This document shows, in pieces, positions 37,226 to 47,129 of a DNA stretch of 64,000 nucleotides. The translations under genes and the position numbers were made by a program. A model generated the notes under the pieces. It ran no database searches, was not told where the DNA came from, and saw nothing but the letters and a program-made list of their open reading frames with translations. The DNA is from Pseudomonas sp. Q11 (lineage in GTDB: Bacteria; Pseudomonadota; Gammaproteobacteria; Pseudomonadales; Pseudomonadaceae): contig NZ_JAKNQY010000001.1 in assembly GCF_024494355.1 (NCBI RefSeq), forward strand, positions 221,027 to 285,026. Reading direction: 5' to 3'. How positions within the stretch are numbered: the first letter of the stretch is position 1; every line of letters starts with the position of its first letter.

Positions 37226-38941
37226 ATGATCGAAATCACCGAAGTCTCCATCGCACAACTGCGCGCAGCACTCCAAGCCGGTCAGACGACCGCGGTCGAG
37301 CTCGTCCAGGCTTACCTTGCCAGGATCGATGCCTACGACGGCGCCGACACGTCCACCGCCCTCAACGCTGTGGTTGTGCGAAATCCAGATGCCCTGGAAG
37401 AAGCACAGGCGTCCGATGCCCGTCGCGCCAAGGGGCAAACCCTGGGTCCCCTTGATGGCATTCCCTATACCGCCAAGGACAGTTATCTGGTGAAGGGGCT
37501 CACAGCCGCTTCTGGCAGTCCGGCGTTCGCGAGCCTGATCGCTTATCGCGATGCGTTCACCATCGAACGGCTTCGCGCCGCCGGGGCGATTTGCCTGGGC
37601 AAGACCAATATGCCCCCGATGGCCAACGGCGGCATGCAGCGCGGGGTGTATGGCCGGGCTGAAAGCCCCTATAACGCGGACTACCTCACCGCGCCTTTCG
37701 CATCGGGCTCCTCGAACGGTGCAGGCACTGCCACCGCAGCCAGTTTCGCCGCGTTCGGCCTTGCCGAAGAAACCTGGTCGAGCGGCCGAGGCCCAGCCTC
37801 GAACAACGGGTTGTGCGCCTATACACCTTCGCGCGGCGTGATTTCGGTACGCGGCAACTGGCCGTTGACGCCAACGATGGACGTTGTCGTGCCCTATGCC
37901 AGGACGATGGCGGATCTTCTCGAAGTGCTCGACGTCGTGGTGGTGGATGATCCTGACACCCGGGGCGATCTGTGGCGCATGCAACCCTGGGTACCCCTTC
38001 CGCCTGTCGACTCGGTTCGCCCCATCTCATACCCAGGCCTTGCCGCCCACAAGGAGGCGCTCGCGGGGATCTGCTTCGGTGTTCCGCGCATGTACATCAA
38101 CGCCGATTCCGAAGCGGGCACGGCTGAGGCTCCCGGCATTGGCGGGCCGACGGGGCAGCGAATCAACACCCGTGCCTCGGTGATGGCGCTGTGGGAAGAC
38201 GCCCGCAAGACGCTCCAAGCCTGCGGCGCGCAAGTGGTTGAGGTCGATTTTCCGCTGGTGTCCAATTGCGAAGGTGATCGCCCGGGCGCACCGACCGTGT
38301 TTACCCGGGGCCTGGTGTCCAAGGAGTTCCTGCACCATGAGTTGTGGGACCTGTCGGCCTGGGCGTTCGATGATTTTCTGCGGGCCAACGGTGATCCAAA
38401 ACTCGATCGCCTGGCCGATGTCGACGGGCCGCTGATATTCCCCCACGACCCGGGCACTCTGCCCAATCGCGAGGACGACCTTGCCGCCGGCATGGATGAA
38501 TACGTCAGGATGGCCGAGCGCGGCATTACGCCGTGGGACCAGATCCCCACCCTGGCGGACGGACTGCAGGGCCTTGAACAGACACGTCGAATCGATCTTG
38601 AAGACTGGATGGATCGGCTTGGGCTCGATGCGGTGATATTCCCGGCAGTCGCCGACGTTGGCCCCGCAGATGCTGATATCAACCCGGCGTCCGCCGATAT
38701 CGCCTGGAGCAACGGGGTCTGGGTCGCCAATGGCAACCTCGCCATCCGGCACCTGGGCGTGCCCACCGTGACTGTGCCGATGGGCGTGATGGCGGACATC
38801 GGCATGCCCGTGGGGCTGACGTTTGCCGGACGGGCCTATGACGATTCGACCCTGTTGCGCCTGGCTTCGGCGTTTGAGTCGGTGGGTTCCAAACGGATGA
38901 TCCCGCCACGGACGCCGCCGTTGTCGGGCGATAAAAAATAA
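37226..38941 (+). CDS. amidase-signature family amidase
   Basis: 571 residues. The Ser-Ser-Lys catalytic set is visible: lysine in IPYTAKDSYLV, the Gly/Ser-rich strand FASGSSNGAG, and the nucleophile region EETWSSGRGPASNNG, where the usual DTGGSxRxPA reads ETWSSGRGPA. It hydrolyses an amide bond in a small molecule; the substrate is unknown. No signal peptide. The ATG at 37226 gives the standard N-terminus (MIEITEVSIAQLRAALQAG); an ATG at 37181 is possible. A LysR regulator follows convergently. Confidence 0.85.
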   Translation: MIEITEVSIAQLRAALQAGQTTAVELVQAYLARIDAYDGADTSTALNAVVVRNPDALEEAQASDARRAKGQTLGPLDGIPYTAKDSYLVKGLTAASGSPAFASLIAYRDAFTIERLRAAGAICLGKTNMPPMANGGMQRGVYGRAESPYNADYLTAPFASGSSNGAGTATAASFAAFGLAEETWSSGRGPASNNGLCAYTPSRGVISVRGNWPLTPTMDVVVPYARTMADLLEVLDVVVVDDPDTRGDLWRMQPWVPLPPVDSVRPISYPGLAAHKEALAGICFGVPRMYINADSEAGTAEAPGIGGPTGQRINTRASVMALWEDARKTLQACGAQVVEVDFPLVSNCEGDRPGAPTVFTRGLVSKEFLHHELWDLSAWAFDDFLRANGDPKLDRLADVDGPLIFPHDPGTLPNREDDLAAGMDEYVRMAERGITPWDQIPTLADGLQGLEQTRRIDLEDWMDRLGLDAVIFPAVADVGPADADINPASADIAWSNGVWVANGNLAIRHLGVPTVTVPMGVMADIGMPVGLTFAGRAYDDSTLLRLASAFESVGSKRMIPPRTPPLSGDKK

Positions 38942-38944
38942 ATA

Positions 38945-38960
38945 TGGCGGGGTTGCGCCA
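38945..38960 (-). terminator. Rho-independent terminator of the LysR gene
   Basis: On the minus strand: TGGCG, loop CAACCC, CGCCA, then TATTTATTTTTT. The T-run lies over the 3' end of the convergent amidase gene. Stem of five pairs, so moderate strength. Confidence 0.55.
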
Positions 38961-38968
38961 CCCTTTCA

Positions 38969-39823
38969 TCAAAGCCGGAAGTATTGCTGCATGGCCCGGG
39001 AGAGCAGGCTCACCACCTCATTGGCATGTGAAGCCTGCGCTCGAATGAACACCACCTCGTGCTCCGGCACCAGGGGCAGATCATCGAGGATCTGCATCTT
39101 GTCCGTCACCCGGGCGCGGTCAATCAGGCTGATCGCCGAGCCCGCCTCCACACACGCCTTGACGGCCTGCGTGGAAGGGCTTTCCAGGACAATGCGCGAT
39201 TTGCGAGCGCATTGCTTCAGCGCGTCCATCATGGCTTGTCGGTAAGGGCACTGCGCCGCATGCACGGCCAGTGGTAGCGGTTGCGTCGAGGCAATCACGC
39301 TATTGATCGGGCCAACCCAAACAGGCGTCGTGGAGGTTAGCAGCAGAGACTCTGCGCCCGGCTGCTCCTTCGGACGAGCAATCACCGCAGCCTGGAGTTT
39401 TTCACGTTGAACCTGGTCACGTAGCGCATAGCTCGGCCCCGTCCTGAGCTCCAATACCACGTTCGGCCAGGCGGCGGTGAATGTCGGGAGGATGTCGCGG
39501 ATGACATGGTCCGCATATTCATCCGGCACACCCAAGGTGATGCGCCCCGCCAGGCGGGTTCCATGCAGGTCGGCCAGCACCCGGTCGTGGGTGCTGAGCA
39601 ACTCTGTGGTGGACAGGAGCAAACGCTTGCCCAGTGCGGTCAGGGAAACCGCCTGATTGTCACGGTTGAGCAACCGTCCGCCGGCGACCGTTTCCAGCCG
39701 CTGAATGTGCACGCTCACCGCTGCCGGGCTTTTGTGCAGTTGCTCCGCCGCCGCGCTGAATTTCCCTATGCGCGCCACCGCATGAAAAGTCCGTATCAGT
39801 TCAATATCGAGTATGGCCGGCAT
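38969..39823 (-). CDS. LysR-family transcriptional regulator
   Basis: 284 residues: N-terminal winged helix (ELIRTFHAVARIGKFSAAAEQLHKS start, PAAVSVHIQRLE recognition helix) and a periplasmic-binding-like effector domain (~90-284). It diverges from the EamA transporter gene at 39899 with a 75-base gap, the usual arrangement for a LysR controlling its neighbour, and converges on the amidase. The effector is unknown. Confidence 0.85.
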   Translation of the reverse strand: MPAILDIELIRTFHAVARIGKFSAAAEQLHKSPAAVSVHIQRLETVAGGRLLNRDNQAVSLTALGKRLLLSTTELLSTHDRVLADLHGTRLAGRITLGVPDEYADHVIRDILPTFTAAWPNVVLELRTGPSYALRDQVQREKLQAAVIARPKEQPGAESLLLTSTTPVWVGPINSVIASTQPLPLAVHAAQCPYRQAMMDALKQCARKSRIVLESPSTQAVKACVEAGSAISLIDRARVTDKMQILDDLPLVPEHEVVFIRAQASHANEVVSLLSRAMQQYFRL

Positions 39824-39898
39824 AATTCAACCTTTGTGAACGACTTCTGCACTATATTTTGATTTATTAGATTACCCTGCTTTCGTAGCCTGTGGGGC

Positions 39899-40855
39899 AT
39901 GAACCCGTACCGATCGATCTCATGCCCTTCCCTATCCAAACCTGAGTGGCACCAGGCGATACCCCTTGTCTTACTCGAGGCGGCGCTGGTGGTGACCTGG
40001 AGTTCAGGGTTCATCGGTGCGCGTTTCTCACTTGATTACGCGCCGCCGTTACTGGTGGTGTTCTGGCGCTGCGTGCTGGTCACACTCGTCCTGTTCCCGT
40101 TTGTCGCCAGGAAGCTGCGGCGAACCTCGCCTGGCGTGCTTCTGAAAAACGCAGGCATTGGCCTGCTGGCCATGGCGGGCTATCTGGCGGGTATCACTCA
40201 AGGCATTGCTTTGGGTGTGCCAACGGGACTTGCCGCCCTGTTCGCTGACTTGCTGCCCATTGGGCTGGCTCTGCTGGCCGCAGGCCTATTGAAGCAGCGA
40301 CTGGCCTGGCGAGTCTGGGCAGGTCTGGTCACCGGCCTGGCCGGTGCCGCGCTGGTGACCCACGGCGCATTGGCCTGGGGCGATGCACCCTTGTGGGCTT
40401 ATGCCCTGCCGCTGCTTGGCATGCTTTCACTCGCCATCGCGACATTGTGGCAAAAGTATCTCCCGCCATCGCAGTCCCTGGGACTACTGCCCAACCTATG
40501 GCTGCAATGCTGCGTTTCGGGCTTTGCATTCGCTCTCGTCGAAGGCGTACAAGGCAGCCTCGCGCCGATACCCAGCACAGGTTTTGCACTGAGTGTCCTG
40601 TGGACCGCGGGCTTGTCTACGATTGGCGGATATGGGCTCTACTGGCTGTGTCTGCGCCGCGCGACAGCCACGCGGGTCGCCAGCATCCTGTACCTCAGCC
40701 CACCCGTTACGATGCTGTGGGCCTGGGCCATGTTCAACGAGCCACTTTCCTGGCAGATGGTGTCGGGCATGGCGGTGTCCGGAATCGGTATCTGGCTGGT
40801 GGTGCGCACCGAAGCCCGGCAGGCGCGGCGGCCAGCGGCCGGCAGGGCCTCGTAA
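39899..40855 (+). CDS. EamA/DMT-family transporter
   Basis: 318 residues with ten predicted helices in two EamA repeats (first ~20-150, second ~170-300; second repeat signature YLSPPVTMLWAWAMFNEPLSWQ). DMT exporters move metabolites or amino acids; the substrate is not visible. A short GGGG precedes the ATG. It is divergent from the LysR gene at 38969-39823, which probably regulates it. Confidence 0.85.
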   Translation: MNPYRSISCPSLSKPEWHQAIPLVLLEAALVVTWSSGFIGARFSLDYAPPLLVVFWRCVLVTLVLFPFVARKLRRTSPGVLLKNAGIGLLAMAGYLAGITQGIALGVPTGLAALFADLLPIGLALLAAGLLKQRLAWRVWAGLVTGLAGAALVTHGALAWGDAPLWAYALPLLGMLSLAIATLWQKYLPPSQSLGLLPNLWLQCCVSGFAFALVEGVQGSLAPIPSTGFALSVLWTAGLSTIGGYGLYWLCLRRATATRVASILYLSPPVTMLWAWAMFNEPLSWQMVSGMAVSGIGIWLVVRTEARQARRPAAGRAS

Positions 40856-40901
40856 CCGTAGTCACTCCATTGCAGCGGGACTCGACAGCGCTTCATAGCT
40901 G

Positions 40902-41810
40902 TCAGTCTTCACTTTCCAACTCACCCTCAAGCCACTCAATCAGTGCTCTGACCTCAACCCGATCGCCACCCTGCGAACTTCTGAAAACCGAGATCGCCTC
41001 AGGCAAGGGAACACTTTGCGCGCAAGGCCTCACCAGAGCCCCACGTTCAATCAACCTTGCGGCGGTGCGGCGCCATCCCAATGCAATTCCGTGCCCCTCG
41101 ACTGCTGCTTGAAGCATCAAGGGATAGCTGTCAAATACAGTGCCTTGAAGATCACCCTCCGGTATTTGTCCGAACGCCTTTAGCCAACTCCCCCACTGCA
41201 TCCATTGAGGCGGCGTGGTGCGATGGTGCAGAAGCGTGTAGCGGGCCAGCTCACTGACCTGCATGGGCGCTTGGACATTGAGGTAATGAGGACTGCACAC
41301 CGGAAACACCTCATCGGTCGCGGTAAAGACCAGAACATGCGCACCACTGGGACGCCCAGTGCTTTGTAAGGCCACGTCAAAATGCTCATTGAACTCAGTC
41401 AGCGGCCGGGTTGAAGTGGCTACCTGGATTTCGATCTCAGGGTATTGCTGGTGGAATGACGAAAGGCGCGGCATCAGCCAGTAGAACGCTTCGCACAATT
41501 GGCACAGGAGCACGACACGGTGCTTGCCAGGCGTCTGACGAAGGGTGTCGGCGACATCGCTGATACTTCGCAAGGCGCTGCTCACCACACGCCCTAGCTC
41601 GCGTCCTTCCTGGGTTAGAAACACTGCGCGGTTGCGGCGACTGAAGAGCTTGAGCCCAAGGCTCTCTTCCAGTCCCCGTATCTGCCGACTGACCGCCGCT
41701 TGGGTAATGTGCAGTTCCTCGGCGGCCTTGGAAAAACTCTCCAGCCGGGCCGCTGCTTCAAAGGGCAACAAACTGGCAAGCGGCGGTAAAGACTTTCCAA
41801 GCGTATTCAT
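40902..41810 (-). CDS. LysR-family transcriptional regulator (GcvA-like)
   Basis: 302 residues. The N-terminus (LPPLASLLPFEAAARLESFSKAAEELHIT start) and recognition helix QAAVSRQIRGLEESLG are of the GcvA/AmpR type. The effector domain follows. The ATG at 41810 is preferred to a GTG two codons upstream. It diverges from the EamA gene at 41903, which it probably controls. Confidence 0.85.
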   Translation of the reverse strand: MNTLGKSLPPLASLLPFEAAARLESFSKAAEELHITQAAVSRQIRGLEESLGLKLFSRRNRAVFLTQEGRELGRVVSSALRSISDVADTLRQTPGKHRVVLLCQLCEAFYWLMPRLSSFHQQYPEIEIQVATSTRPLTEFNEHFDVALQSTGRPSGAHVLVFTATDEVFPVCSPHYLNVQAPMQVSELARYTLLHHRTTPPQWMQWGSWLKAFGQIPEGDLQGTVFDSYPLMLQAAVEGHGIALGWRRTAARLIERGALVRPCAQSVPLPEAISVFRSSQGGDRVEVRALIEWLEGELESED

Positions 41811-41902
41811 AATCACCGGTAATGCATCCGAGGCTGAGAACTCGTTTGTAGCATAGCTTTGACGCTGTGCAACATGAGCTGAATGTTCCCGTGGATAGAC
41901 CG

Positions 41903-42895
41903 ATGCTCATGAGAGACTCAAACACCACCGCAGGCGTGGCCCTTGCCGTCATCGCCACTCTGAGTTGGGCCTTGAATTTCGTTGCGCCCTACGTCACCGG
42001 TGCCTATTCGATCTACGACTTGATGACTGTTCGGTTTCTGATCGCCGGTACGTTGGGTGCGGGTGTCTTGGTGTTTTATCGAGCCGAGCTTCGATCCCTG
42101 AGCCGCGAACAGCAGCTTCTTGGCGCAAGCCTGGGGATTATCGGATACCTCGGATATAGCACCTGCATTGCCGCCGGGGTGATTTATGGCGGGCCGGTAC
42201 TGACCCCGGCGCTCATTGGTATGGTGCCGCTTCTGCAGGCCGTGCTCGGCAACGCCACCAGCAAAACCATCGCATGGCGCAAGCTCGCGATACCACTGGC
42301 ACTGATGACAGGCGGCCTGTTGCTGTTGAACGTCGGCAGTCTCAATCACCCCCTAACTGGCGACAGTTCCTGGCGTAAGGGGCTGTTCTTCTCAATCAGT
42401 GCTGTTGTCCTGTGGCTCGCATTCGCCGCGTTGAATCAAAGGGCCGTGGCCAAACTTGCCGTCAACGCATCAGGGGCCTGGACCGGCCTGATGATGGCAG
42501 GCGCGGGGTTGGGCACCTTGATCGCCCTGCCTGCCGTACAGGCGCTTGATCTTCTGAAACTGCCGAGTCTGGGCTTCAGTATTTCTCTGGCTGGACATGT
42601 GTATGCCTGGGGGTTCTTTATCGCGCTGATGTCGTCTGTCGTCGGCGCCTGGGCGTGGAATGCCGCGTCCCGCCGCCTGCCCATGGTCCTTAGCGGGCAA
42701 CTGATATCCCTGGAGTCGCTCTTCGCGACGGTACTGGGCCTGGCGTTTCATCAGCGGCTGCCCACACTTTGGGAAATCTCTGGCCTTGCCGGTGTTCTTA
42801 TCGGTGTAGTTGTGGCTGTTCGTATCATCCTGACACCCAGGGAATCGATCGCCCGCGTCCAACACAATGAGTACATCGCCAGGCGCACCCGGTGA
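41903..42895 (+). CDS. EamA/DMT-family transporter
   Basis: 330 residues with ten hydrophobic helices in two EamA repeats (first begins GVALAVIATLSWALNFVAPY; second ends near QRLPTLWEISGLAGVLIGVV). A C-terminal basic tail follows. The start at 41903 is the first ATG before MRDSNTTAG, although the ribosome site is weak (GTGGAT). It pairs divergently with the GcvA-like regulator. The exported compound is not identifiable. Confidence 0.83.
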   Translation: MLMRDSNTTAGVALAVIATLSWALNFVAPYVTGAYSIYDLMTVRFLIAGTLGAGVLVFYRAELRSLSREQQLLGASLGIIGYLGYSTCIAAGVIYGGPVLTPALIGMVPLLQAVLGNATSKTIAWRKLAIPLALMTGGLLLLNVGSLNHPLTGDSSWRKGLFFSISAVVLWLAFAALNQRAVAKLAVNASGAWTGLMMAGAGLGTLIALPAVQALDLLKLPSLGFSISLAGHVYAWGFFIALMSSVVGAWAWNAASRRLPMVLSGQLISLESLFATVLGLAFHQRLPTLWEISGLAGVLIGVVVAVRIILTPRESIARVQHNEYIARRTR

Positions 42896-42962
42896 TGCAT
42901 CTTTCACTGATCATCGTTTCGCGCCAGACTCATTCGATTCCCTGACTGCAAGGATAGCCAGC

Positions 42963-43361
42963 ATGATCTCTCACGTTTTCTTAGGCATAGGCGATTTCGA
43001 CCGCGCGTTCGCTTTCCATTCAAAGATAATGGCCGGGCTGGGCCTTACGTTGAAGTTCTGCGACGCCACTAAAGGCTGGGCCGGTTGGGTTTGCGAGGGC
43101 TCGCCTCGGCCGATCTTCGTGATTGGAAAACCATTTGACGGCAACCCAAGCGCGCCCGGTAACGGTCAGATGGTGGCGCTGCTGGCACCCAGCCGGGAGC
43201 TTGTCGCACGCAGCCACGCAATGGCGCTGGCCCTGGGAGGAACGTGTGAGGGAGCGCCTGGATTGAGGCCCCATTACCACCCCGACTATTACGGCGCCTA
43301 TTTTCGAGACCTCGACGGCAACAAGCTGTGTGTCTGCTGTCATGAGCCGGCATCGGATTAA
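42963..43361 (+). CDS. VOC-superfamily (glyoxalase/dioxygenase-like) protein
   Basis: 132 residues with the beta-alpha-beta-beta-beta repeat pattern. It begins MISHVFLGIGDFDRAFAFHS and ends GAYFRDLDGNKLCVCCHE, the conserved GxxxxFRDPDGN position of VOC proteins (here DLDGN). Possible metal ligands are the N-terminal His4 and the C-terminal Glu in CHE. The activity is unknown; such small stand-alone VOC proteins include glyoxalase and antibiotic-binding types. AAGGA precedes the ATG. Confidence 0.8.
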   Translation: MISHVFLGIGDFDRAFAFHSKIMAGLGLTLKFCDATKGWAGWVCEGSPRPIFVIGKPFDGNPSAPGNGQMVALLAPSRELVARSHAMALALGGTCEGAPGLRPHYHPDYYGAYFRDLDGNKLCVCCHEPASD

Positions 43362-43437
43362 TCGACCGTCATAATGCGAGCCTTCGGCATGCGATCGCAC
43401 AGACTGCCGGATTCGCACAACCGGCAGGCCCAGACCG

Positions 43438-44217
43438 CTAGTCAAAACTGCCAGGCGGGAGGCGACCGACCGCGGGTCTTGCGAACAGGTAGCCCTGCAT
43501 CAGATCGATACCCAGGTCCAGGAGCGCTGCGCGTTCTCCACGCGTCTCAATACCCTCGGCTATGACGGTAATACCCAAGCGCTTGGCGACCAGGACAATG
43601 CCCTCGACAATCGCCTGCTTGACGGTGTCTTGATCAATCGTGCGGGTCAACGCCATATCAATCTTCAGCACTTGCGGCTGAAACATGGCCAGCAGATTGA
43701 GTCCTGAGTAACCGGAGCCGAAATCGTCAATGGCGGTGGTGAAACCCTGGCGCTCGTATTCCACGAAAATCGACTTGAGGTGGTCAGGATCTACCACCTT
43801 CTCGCCTTCCGTCACTTCGAACATGAGTCGGTTTGGCGGGAAGTTTGTATGACGCGCCGCTTCCAGGGTTGCCCGTATACAGGTCTCGGGCCTGTACACG
43901 GCATTGGGCAGAAAATTGATGCTGAGCAAGCAATCGGCAATGTCCAGAATGCCCAGCCTGGCGGCTTCCTCGATCGCCTTCACACGGCACGCCTGGTCGA
44001 ACCGGTAGCGGTTACTGTCATTGACCAGCCCGAGAATGTAGCCTGCCGATTCGCCATTGACACCCCGCACCAACGCCTCATAGGCGAACGCAGTGCGCGT
44101 TCGCACATTGAAGATGGGTTGGAAGGCCATTGTGAAATCGAACCCCAGCGCCTCATGGTTGCGGCATTCGGCGCAACCAAGGGATTTGAAGGCTGGATCG
44201 GAGGAGTCTTGGGTCAT
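43438..44217 (-). CDS. EAL-domain cyclic-di-GMP phosphodiesterase
   Basis: 259 residues, an EAL domain with little else. Catalytic features are intact: AYEALVRG (EAL motif), Asn in LLSINFLPNA, Glu in MFEVTEGE, AIDDFGSGYSGLN (the DDFGTGYS loop), LKIDMALTR and the IAEGIET glutamate. It should hydrolyse c-di-GMP. There is no sensor domain. N-terminal cysteines (GCAECRN, ~residues 14-19) are present. It lies 95 bases downstream of a BdlA-like receptor on the same strand. Confidence 0.88.
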   Translation of the reverse strand: MTQDSSDPAFKSLGCAECRNHEALGFDFTMAFQPIFNVRTRTAFAYEALVRGVNGESAGYILGLVNDSNRYRFDQACRVKAIEEAARLGILDIADCLLSINFLPNAVYRPETCIRATLEAARHTNFPPNRLMFEVTEGEKVVDPDHLKSIFVEYERQGFTTAIDDFGSGYSGLNLLAMFQPQVLKIDMALTRTIDQDTVKQAIVEGIVLVAKRLGITVIAEGIETRGERAALLDLGIDLMQGYLFARPAVGRLPPGSFD

Positions 44218-44312
44218 GATCAGTATTCCGTTGCTTAACGGGGCATCCCCTGCACTTGCAAGGAACTGTAGTCGACTTCACTGGCCAACGGCGAGGCAAC
44301 CTTCAATACGCA

Positions 44313-45668
44313 TCAACCTACCCAGCCGATGGCCGTTTTCGGGATGACCTCGGACTCATCGAGCTTCGAAGCAAACATGCTCACCGCTTCGAGCGCGTCA
44401 CTGGTGCCGGTTCTGATCTGCAAGATAACCGATCCCGCCTGATCAGCCAGGGTTACACCACGCAGGGCGCCCTCCTGGGTCACTGTCATGCTGGCGACGG
44501 CGTCACGGGTTTCCGAAAGAATCAGGCCAATCATCTCGGCAATCTCGGCCGTCGAACGGCTGGTGCGTCCGGCCAGTTGCCGGACCTCATCGGCGACAAC
44601 CGCAAACCCCCTGCCTTGATCGCCGGCCCGCGCCGCTTCGATGGCCGCGTTAAGGGCAAGCAGATTGGTCTGGTCGGCAATGCCGCGAATGGTATTGACG
44701 ATCGCCGTGATCTCTTCTGAACGAGCGCCCAACTGGCCGACCAATCGTGCAGAGGCCCCGATATTGTCAGCGATCTGGCGCATTTCCCTGGCCGTCTGCT
44801 GGATCACTTGCGAGCCCTGCTCGGCGACTTTCTCGGTCTCGGCAGAGATGTGGTAGGCACGGGAAGCACCGCGCGAATCCTCTTCGAATTTCTCGACCCG
44901 TTCGCTGATGTCACTGGCGAACTTGATGATTTTGCTCAGCTTGCCTTCGGCATCGTAGACCGGGTTGTAGCTGGCCTCCAGCCAAACGACCTTGCCGTGC
45001 TTGCCCAGACGCTTGAATTGACCACTGAAAAACTCACCGCTATTGAGGCGACGCCAGAAATCGCTGTATTCGGCGCTGCTCACCAACTCCGGCTCGCAGA
45101 ACAGCCGGTGGTGCTTGCCTTTTAGCTCCGCCAGTGAGTAATTCATGACGCTGAGAAAGTTGTCGTTAGCGGTCAGGATGTTGCCGGTCAGATCGAATTC
45201 GATCACCGCCATAGCGCGATCAAGCGCGGCCAGCTTACCTTGGGTTTGCGCCTCGTTTGCCACCCGCGCAGTGACGTCGAGTGCATACTTGACCACTTTT
45301 ACAACGCGGCCTTGCTCGTCCACCACAGGGTTATAGCTGGCCTCCAGCCAGACTGTCCGTCCCTGGCCATTGACTCGCTGAAAAGTGCCGGATACGAATT
45401 GACCGGCCCGCAGCCGGTCCCAGAACTGACGATACTCTGCACTGCTGACGAGCGCGGGCGTGCAGAAATCCCGATGAGACATACCGGCCAGTTGATCTGC
45501 CCGATGCCCCATCGTGTTCAAGAAGTTCTCGTTGGCACGCAATACCTTGCCATCGGGGCTGAACTCAACAACAGCCATCGACCGCTCCAGAGCGCCAATC
45601 AATCCTTTGTATGTTGCCAATTCAGCTGTCCTAGCTGTCAGTTCACTTTTCAGCGTTGAATTAAACAT
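44313..45668 (-). CDS. BdlA-like soluble PAS-PAS chemoreceptor
   Basis: 451 residues without membrane helices. Two PAS domains (~20-130 and ~145-255; repeated WLEASYNPV segments mark both) precede a short methyl-accepting signalling domain (~270-430) with the conserved hairpin tip [20 protein letters not shown] and [16 protein letters not shown]. This domain order and size match BdlA (417 residues) of P. aeruginosa, which triggers biofilm dispersion in response to nutrient or redox cues. GAGGG precedes the ATG. Homology to BdlA itself is not proven; PAS-PAS-MCP proteins also include Aer2-like forms. Confidence 0.82.
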   Translation of the reverse strand: MFNSTLKSELTARTAELATYKGLIGALERSMAVVEFSPDGKVLRANENFLNTMGHRADQLAGMSHRDFCTPALVSSAEYRQFWDRLRAGQFVSGTFQRVNGQGRTVWLEASYNPVVDEQGRVVKVVKYALDVTARVANEAQTQGKLAALDRAMAVIEFDLTGNILTANDNFLSVMNYSLAELKGKHHRLFCEPELVSSAEYSDFWRRLNSGEFFSGQFKRLGKHGKVVWLEASYNPVYDAEGKLSKIIKFASDISERVEKFEEDSRGASRAYHISAETEKVAEQGSQVIQQTAREMRQIADNIGASARLVGQLGARSEEITAIVNTIRGIADQTNLLALNAAIEAARAGDQGRGFAVVADEVRQLAGRTSRSTAEIAEMIGLILSETRDAVASMTVTQEGALRGVTLADQAGSVILQIRTGTSDALEAVSMFASKLDESEVIPKTAIGWVG

Positions 45669-45836
45669 GACATACCCTCGATGAACCCTTCAATCGATCG
45701 GACCTTATTGAGGATATCGGCGAGTTAACAGAAGGCTAAATACGGCGTGAATAATTATGTTTTGACGCCAAATAAACCGCTTTAAGTCCTCGGCGACATC
45801 CTTGGCGCCGGCGACTTTACGCCTCTAAGCACGGGC

Positions 45837-47129
45837 TCATTGATTACGCGTCACCCTCCACACCGTATTTGCAAGATCGTCGGCAATGATCAGGGCTCCG
45901 CGCGGGTCGACCGTGACACCGACAGGCCGCCCACGAGTTTTGCCGTCGGAACCCCGAAAACCCGTAGCGAAGTCAACCGGCTCACCCGTCGGGCGACCGT
46001 TGCTGAAGGGTACGAAGATAACTTTGTAGCCCACCGGATTGTCACGGTTCCAACTGCCGTGCTCGCCAACGAATACGCCTTCGGCGTATTGCTCACCCAT
46101 CGCAGGCAGGGAGAAATCGACACCCAGCGCGGCCACATGCGACCCCAGGCTGTAATCCGGTTTGACTGCGGCGGCCACCTTGTCCGGGTTCTGCGGCTGC
46201 GCGCGCGGATCGACGTTCTGGCCCCAATAGCTGTAGGGCCAGCCGTAGAACGCGCCCTCGCGCACCGAAGTGAGGTAATCGGGTACCAAGTCGGGGCCCA
46301 GTTCATCACGCTCGTTCACCACCGCCCACAACTGCCCGGACTCAGGCTGTATCGTCAACGCCGTCGGGTTACGCAGGCCGGTGGCGTAAGGCTTGTGGGC
46401 CCCCGTCTCGGCGTCGATCCGCCACACCATGGCCCGGTCAATTTCGACCTCCATGCCGCGCTCGGTAACGTTGCTGTTGGAACCGATGCCGACGTATAGG
46501 AAGCGCCCATCGGGACTGACCGTCAGGGCCTTGGTCCAATGGTGGTTGATCTCGGACGGCAGGTCAGTGACCTTGGTCGGCGGACCGCCGGCCTTGGTCT
46601 GGCCTTCTTCATAATCGAAGCGGACCAAGGCATCCTGATTGGCCACGTATAACTTGCCATCGGCAAAAGCCAGGCCGTACGGCGCATTGAGATTTTCGGC
46701 GAATACGGTCTTGAGTTCGTAGGTGCCGTCCCCATCGGCGTCACGCAGCAGGGTCAGGCGATTTCCGCCCTTGACCTGGGTGTTGCCCTGCGCCTTGATC
46801 ATGCTGGCGATCACGTCCTTGGGCTTGAGCTTTGCTGCGTTACCCCCACGGCCTTCGGCCACTAGAATGTCTCCGTTGGGCAGGACGAGGGTCTGGCGCG
46901 GAATTCTCAAGTCGGTCGCGATGGCCGCGACCGTGTATCCCTGGGGTACCGTTGGCTTCTGCTCGCCCCACTGTGTCGGCTCGGCAATTTTCATGCTGGG
47001 CAACAGCCCGCGTTGGGGCTCCGGCAGTTTGGGGTCCGGGCCGCGTGCTTGGGTGGCGTCCCCTTCACCCCCACAGGCGCTGAGTAACAGCGCCATGCTC
47101 AAGGCAGTCAGTGCGATCGAATGCCTCAT
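45837..47129 (-). CDS. PQQ-type sugar (sorbosone/glucose) dehydrogenase lipoprotein
   Basis: 430 residues with a lipoprotein signal (lipobox LLSAC, Cys19). The rest is a six-bladed beta-propeller of the soluble glucose dehydrogenase/sorbosone dehydrogenase family: NGDILVAEGRGGNAAKL, GLAFADGKLYVANQ, YVGIGSNSNV, GLRNPTALT, GEHGSWNRDNPVGYKV and DPRGALIIADD. It presumably oxidises an aldose with PQQ in the periplasm, anchored in a membrane. The ATG at 47129 follows GGGAGG and overlaps the stop of the DUF2231 gene (ATGA); the longer frame is not used. Confidence 0.85.
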   Translation of the reverse strand: MRHSIALTALSMALLLSACGGEGDATQARGPDPKLPEPQRGLLPSMKIAEPTQWGEQKPTVPQGYTVAAIATDLRIPRQTLVLPNGDILVAEGRGGNAAKLKPKDVIASMIKAQGNTQVKGGNRLTLLRDADGDGTYELKTVFAENLNAPYGLAFADGKLYVANQDALVRFDYEEGQTKAGGPPTKVTDLPSEINHHWTKALTVSPDGRFLYVGIGSNSNVTERGMEVEIDRAMVWRIDAETGAHKPYATGLRNPTALTIQPESGQLWAVVNERDELGPDLVPDYLTSVREGAFYGWPYSYWGQNVDPRAQPQNPDKVAAAVKPDYSLGSHVAALGVDFSLPAMGEQYAEGVFVGEHGSWNRDNPVGYKVIFVPFSNGRPTGEPVDFATGFRGSDGKTRGRPVGVTVDPRGALIIADDLANTVWRVTRNQ

